Source of the DNA: Lentinus brumalis
Taxonomy: Eukaryota; Basidiomycota; Agaricomycetes; Polyporales; Polyporaceae
Length of the DNA stretch: 64,000 bases
Reading direction: 5' to 3'
Assembly (NCBI GenBank): GCA_001792895.1
Contig: MARA01000021.1
Coordinates: 372,001 to 436,000, forward strand
A model generated the notes under the pieces. The model searched no databases. It saw only the letters and a list, made by a program, of their open reading frames with translations, and was not told where the DNA came from. This document shows, in pieces, positions 59,435-64,000 of this stretch (position 1 is the stretch's first letter; the number at the start of each line of letters is the position of its first letter). A program made the position numbers and the translations under genes.

Positions 59435-60434
59435 ATGTCCTGGTTGAACGAGCTGCACGAAGCTATCATCCGCGGCGCACTTGCCAGCGATTCAGCACCG
59501 TCCAATCATGGGCAACACCCCGTCGGCATCAGCGTGTTCTATTCCCCCCGCGTCGGCGCTCTGACGACACAGTTCGAAGATGGTGTAACGGAGCGTGCGC
59601 AGGTTGTTCTTCCGGCCTGTGTTGTTACGTTGGCAGTAGGTGGGTCTATGGCGCTCCCTGGAGTAAATGTCGATGCTAATAAGTAACATTCCATGGTTGC
59701 AGAACATGTCCGCCCTATCTTCGCCTCCGACTCGCACACACTATCCATTTCCACGGATGCTCTTCCCTCCATTCCGGTCACGACCACAGAGACATTTTCC
59801 CAAACGACAAGCATGGGAGCGAGGGATGATACCGATGACGTTTTGGGGTCTTCCATCAGCGCTCAGGCTCCCTTTGAGCCTCATTATCAACGGGCCTCAA
59901 AGCGCCCTGAGGTACGTGCGCATGTCCTCCTGCTCTGCTGACAAGTGCTAGAGAGGAGGCCGCCCTTGTACTGACACGACGCTTGCTCACAGTTCCTCAG
60001 TCCTCGTTACCCACATGGCGGCTACCGGGCCTACGGACGTGAGGGATCACCGTCACACAATTCCTCTGGTAGCATTCAATCCGATAGCCCAGGAGGTGAT
60101 ACTAAATCGACTACACTAATCAACACTCCCGCCTTCGACAGTGCTGACATGCTGCCGCGCGGCGTCGAGCCCTCCCCCTCATTGAGCTTGCCCCTCGGTC
60201 CGTCGCCCGTACGACTTCCCTATTGTATCACGCGGAGCTGACTGACTGACAGCAGGTGCGGCTCATGTCTATGGTCCACTGGTCGACTATGACCCGGTGG
60301 CCACATTCTCCCAGGCCACCGTCCACACCGTACTTGAGAACCCACTCTTCATTGCCTTCGAAGCCTTCGAGCCGGACACCGCAGAGGGTGGCGAGCCGTC
60401 CAATTCTACGCTTGAACACTTTGCGCACTTCTGA
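59435..60434 (+). CDS. mini-protein family member that lost the zinc cluster
   Basis: Four exons: 59435-59639 (205 nt, phase 1), 59703-59911, 59993-60197 and 60256-60434, 265 residues. The N-terminal domain is nearly superposable on the 54.2 kb gene: MSWLNELHEAIIRGALASD, VGISVFYSPRVGALTTQFED, QVVLPACVVTLAVG. Exon 2 is a Thr/Ser-rich linker. Exon 3 occupies the slot of the zinc exon but has no Cys at all (FLSPRYPHGGYRAYGREG). Exon 4 is acidic and aromatic (LVDYDPVATFSQATV, PLFIAFEAFEPDTAEGG). It may act as a non-DNA-binding partner or competitor of cluster-bearing relatives; this is inference. Confidence 0.65.
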
Positions 60435-60683
60435 GCAGACACTACCGCTCGCTAGTCGGCGAATTCGTCCGCGTAGTATACGATGCGGTGAATAGGGTTC
60501 AATCGATTCCTCGCTCTCTGCTACCCACGGGTTTTATGATGCAACGCCGAATGGCCTGGTCCGAGCCACGCCTGATCTTCGATGTCAGTCCGTGAGAACA
60601 AGCTGTCCTTGGGATGGGGCGGCGACAACCCTCTCTTCCATGGATGTGGTGTGACCTCAAGTCACGCCAGCAAGTGCGTTCCA

Positions 60684-60691
60684 CATATAAG
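60684..60691 (+). promoter_or_regulatory. TATA-like box of mini-protein gene
   Basis: CATATAAG about 100 bp upstream of the ATG at 60786. Confidence 0.4.
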
Positions 60692-60785
60692 CTCGGCCAC
60701 GCAGACATCGCTGTGTCCCGAGTCCGCAAGCTCCAACCGTGACCTCCGCTGATTTCGCCGGATCCCCCTCAGCCTACTGATTACT

Positions 60786-61464
60786 ATGTCCAATATGAAC
60801 GGATTCCGTGAGCACCTGCTACGGTCGGTCCTGCAAGACATGCCAGACGGCGCCGAGATCGATGTCTCGCTTCTGCCCACAACTGCATGCTGCGTTATTG
60901 ACTACCCGGACGGAGGTTCTGCAAGCATACCCATGGAGGCTGGAGGGCACGCTTTTGCACTTGGCAACGGTATGTGCACCAGTATATTGATCGACACCAT
61001 CTTCAACGGGGAGATTTACCTTGCATGCCGTCCACGCAACAGGTACCCTCACGCTTTCTCCCAATCTGCCACTGAGCATGGCTGCCTCCGACGCCGACCA
61101 GTTTCGTCCGAACCCTGCAAGACCCTCATACTTCGACGCGAGTGCAAAGCCGAAGCCTGCTGTACGTGTCCATTTCCCAGGCCATTATTACTCTGTAGCG
61201 CTGACTCTCTGCTTCTTCAGTGCATTCAATGTCATGAAGCCCGAAAGAAGTGCGAGGGTGACATCCCGTGCAGGCGGTGCTCCCGGAACGGCACGAAGTG
61301 TGCGACGCGCATGAAACCAAACTCCTTGGGTAGTACTCCCGCCAGAAGCGGGTCCTCGTCGAACTCTCGATACAGTGCCGGTATGTCGCATGTCTTCCTC
61401 AGGGCGCTATATATCGGGAGATTCAATCCTTGCAGGTCAATTTGCACATGGGCCGCTGCGATGA
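60786..61464 (+). CDS. Zn2Cys6 mini-protein, 163 residues
   Basis: Four exons: 60786-60969 (184 nt, phase 1), 61043-61161, 61221-61380 and 61436-61464. N-terminal domain: MSNMNGFREHLLRSVLQDMP, EIDVSLLPTTACCVIDYPDG, SIPMEAGGHAFALGN. Exon 3 begins at the first Cys: CIQCHEARKKCEGDIPCRRC with the last Cys after SRNGTK, the canonical C-x2-C-x6-C-x6-C-x2-C-x6-C with basic loop HEARKK. A Ser-rich tail follows, ending QFAHGPLR. The last exon is short and inferred from GTATGT...TTGCAG. Likely a nuclear DNA-binding protein; target unknown. Same strand and close behind the Cys-less relative. Confidence 0.75.
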
Positions 61465-62067
61465 AATGTAACTTCAACCCTGCACTGTTTGATACTCGCT
61501 TCGAGGAAGGTTGCCTATCACTAGTACATGTAACGATACAAAATTCATTGGCTCGCAAGAGGGCATACAGCTGCTTCGCTAACAATCAGATACATAGCTA
61601 CAGTACTAGTGCCCTAGCGGGACCGATACTTACCAATGTCCCTTGAGAGAGTACTTGTCGGATCGTGGGCTGCCTAGGGGAGACAACTTGAGATGCGGCG
61701 GCGGCCTCTCGAGCGACTGTCAAAGCTGGGCGGTGAAATATTGATCCTTAGTGCACGGAGAGGCCACGCAGATTCGTCACTCAGGCCGTGTTTCGTCGCT
61801 GCGGAATCAAGAAGGCTCGCCACGCTACCGCTGCATGGTGGCATGATTGCACGAGGTGGCGTCCTAGATCAAACTCAGTAAGCATTGCCTCTTCGGACGG
61901 AGATGCGACGCAAGTCAGAGCGGCGATAGCTGCGTCTCTACCACGCTGAAGAAGGCAGATATCGGGTTGAACTGGAGCAAGGAAGACGATGTGAAACTTG
62001 ACAGCAGCGGCTCATCAGACGGTAATACCGCCGTATACCGGCGAGCGATGACAGGAAGGTCTGTATG
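61465..62067. other. intergenic
   Basis: Between the last mini-protein gene and the SWR1 relic. No gene or repeat recognised. Confidence 0.4.
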
Positions 62068-64000
62068 TCACTGTCAAGCCCAAATCGCGGACGTACTTGC
62101 GAACCATTCGCCGAACTGCTTGAGGTTCCGGAAAGTCCGTGCCAGACATCAAGAACTGCAAGAGCACCCAGAGCTCCATGAGGTTGGTCTGCAGTGGGGT
62201 TCCCGTAAGCAGCGGCGGAACGAGCAAAACATGAGGAGGGTATCCCACCGTTGCGACTTGAAGTTCTTGATCATATGCGCCTCGTCGAGGTTCATGTAGT
62301 ACCACCGCTTGCGCTTGAACACATGCGCGTCGCGGCGAGCGAGCGTGTTCGCCGTGATGCACGCGTTGAAGTGGTACTTATCGTTCCACCCCTGCCGCAG
62401 CTCTTCCGCTGCTTCGTGTTCCCGTGGTAGCTGAGCTCCTTGAACCCAGGCAGGAACTCCTTGAACTCCCAGTTTAGCAGCACGCTCATGGGCACGATGA
62501 TCAGGTGCGGTCCCCAGATGCCCCGGTCTCAGGCGAGATGCGCGAGGAGAGAGAGCGTCTGGATGGTTTTCGTGAAACGCAAGTGGCTGTCAGTACTGGA
62601 CACGGTGTCTCAATGGGCAGTAGACGTACCCCAGCCCATCTCGTCAGGTTATATCCCATTCAAGTTCTCCGCGTGTATGCTCGCGAGCCATTCCAAGCCG
62701 GCCTGCTGGTACGGCCGCAACGACCCTCGCAGGAGCAAGGGTCCCATTCAACTGGCGCGACAGCATACGGTCGAAGGTAGTAGGGAATCGACGAGTCCTC
62801 CTCGACCTCATCATCCGCGATATCTTCTTCAGCAACTGGTGGGACATGAGATGAGGCCTCTCGAGCTTCCACCGCCTCGAAGTTGGCAGGCATGATCACA
62901 GAAGTATCCATGTCGTCAGCGGCGAGGTCGGGGACTGAGACGGTATCATCAGGCGACTCCTCTAGAAGAGCAGTCTCCTCGACTAATGTGGCACGAGTTT
63001 CAGTGGGGGATCCACGGGGCAAAGCAGCTTCGTCATCCTCGGGCGTGGTTTCTCGTGGTGCATCACCGTTAACCGCAAGACTTACGATGATGGGAGTACC
63101 GGTGGTGAGCTCCTCCGCCTCGATGTCCATCGAGGCACGCTTGGACGCGTACACATGGGTGACTGCGGGAGAGCGCGCGGTATTCTTATCTTCCTGAGGC
63201 CGTACGTCGTCAACAACGGCGGGAGAGACAAGCTCAGCCTCCGACCGAGGCGTGGGCAGTTCCAGATCCACGTCCGTCTCCGCCGCCAGATCCACGTCCA
63301 TGCTCGCACTGCGCGATCTCCCTGGCTGCGACGCACTCTCAACTTCCACACCGGGTACAAGCATAGAGATGCCCTCATCTTCCGCCGTAGACTCGGAGTC
63401 GCTACTCTCCACGTCGGAGCCTGACTGCTCGCCGGCGAAACGAGCCTCGTCTTGTTCTTCCTGGTCGGACTCCGTGGGGGTATGCTCCCGGTCAAAGTCG
63501 TGCGTAGAGACGCTCCGGGACCGGCTTCGCGAGTCGCGTGCCAGATCGAGCTGCTGGATGGACAGAATTTGTCCAGACTGGTCGAGATTCGCGTTCAGGT
63601 GCTCCTGCCCACGTCTTCGCTCCTCGGCCTCCCACTGAAGACGCGCTTGCTCACGCACATGCTGTGGGATATACGCCGTGAGCTAGCTCCCAGGATATAG
63701 CTCCGAAGAAGGAGAGAACGTACGTAGACGGCCTTTTTCCATTGCGCGACGACCATGCGCAACGTCGACCGCGCCAAGCTCCTCAGACGCGCCTCCTCGG
63801 CCTTGTTCTCGCCCTCCCAGTACTTGCTTACCTTCCCGGCAACGTTCTTAGCCATCTCCTGCCCGTCGACGATGTGTGAACCCGTGCGCTCTACCTGAGC
63901 CACGATGCTCGCCCAGGCATCCTGCGGTGGCGGGCCCCTGAACTCGTACGACGACCGGTCGAGCATCCGGCCCTGCTGGCGGAGCTTGTCCACGCGCCGC
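62068..64000 (-). pseudogene. partial inverted copy of SWR1, runs off window
   Basis: Minus-strand copy of SWR1 positions about 27730-29690, from inside the HSA domain ([19 protein letters not shown]) through the acidic region (open frame 62660-63658) to just past motif III. It keeps the introns at the same places with their sequence, so it arose by DNA duplication, not from mRNA. Similarity stops inside an intron at about 62068. The copy is dead: 22 bp are missing before the helicase (after PVEWDP), DEMGLG has become DEMGW with a frame slip, and several more small indels break the helicase lobe (for example LNWEFKEFLPG). The part beyond motif III is absent. The 5' end lies outside the window. 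Confidence 0.9.

Noticed and set aside
62068..64000. Processed (reverse-transcribed) SWR1 copy
   Set aside because: Intron sequences are retained at the original positions, so the copy was made from DNA.

Overview
This window is nuclear DNA from a basidiomycete fungus, most likely a white-rot polypore (Agaricomycetes). Supporting signs are genes split by many 50-75 bp GT-AG introns, GC-rich coding sequence, an SWR1 remodeller, large F-box families, and a class II heme peroxidase that carries both a Mn2+ site and a surface tryptophan (versatile peroxidase type), a lignin-decay enzyme known from white-rot fungi.

Layout. 1-1.8 kb: a multi-membrane-span protein (minus strand) running off the left edge, with an exon+intron unit duplicated in tandem. 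2-5.9 kb: no convincing gene, but a 0.94 kb element with about 200 bp inverted arms. 5.9-7.8 kb: an acidic/serine-rich hypothetical protein. 9.1-11 kb: the mitochondrial succinate/fumarate carrier. 13.4-24.4 kb: an F-box block with one F-box gene of its own type, three paralogues of a second type and a relic, interrupted by an ArsB/citrate-transporter-like membrane protein. 25-31.7 kb: SWR1. 32.3-33.6 kb: versatile peroxidase. 37-61.5 kb: a fast-evolving region with at least nine small genes of one family (an N-terminal domain of about 60 residues, then a linker, then a compact Zn2Cys6 cluster that begins exactly at a splice acceptor). Interspersed with them are a subtilisin-like protease, an intron-containing tRNA-Leu, an acylphosphatase, a COX14-like protein and a tandem pair of F-box genes (one dead). 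62.1-64 kb: a decayed, inverted partial copy of SWR1 running off the right edge.

How it fits together. Housekeeping functions (SWR1 histone exchange, mitochondrial transport and assembly, acylphosphatase, protease, tRNA) sit next to duplicating accessory families (F-box proteins and Zn2Cys6 mini-proteins) and a secreted ligninolytic enzyme. The Zn2Cys6 mini-family is the best candidate for something undescribed: exon phases and the cluster position are conserved while the protein sequence is nearly scrambled, and some members have lost the zinc cluster.

Caution. Several otherwise good genes (ArsB-like, one F-box gene, SWR1 twice) are each broken by one missing base, three of them clearly in runs of C. 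This looks more like residual assembly error than real gene death. All gene models are read by eye; exon limits are inferred from GT-AG sites and reading phase.
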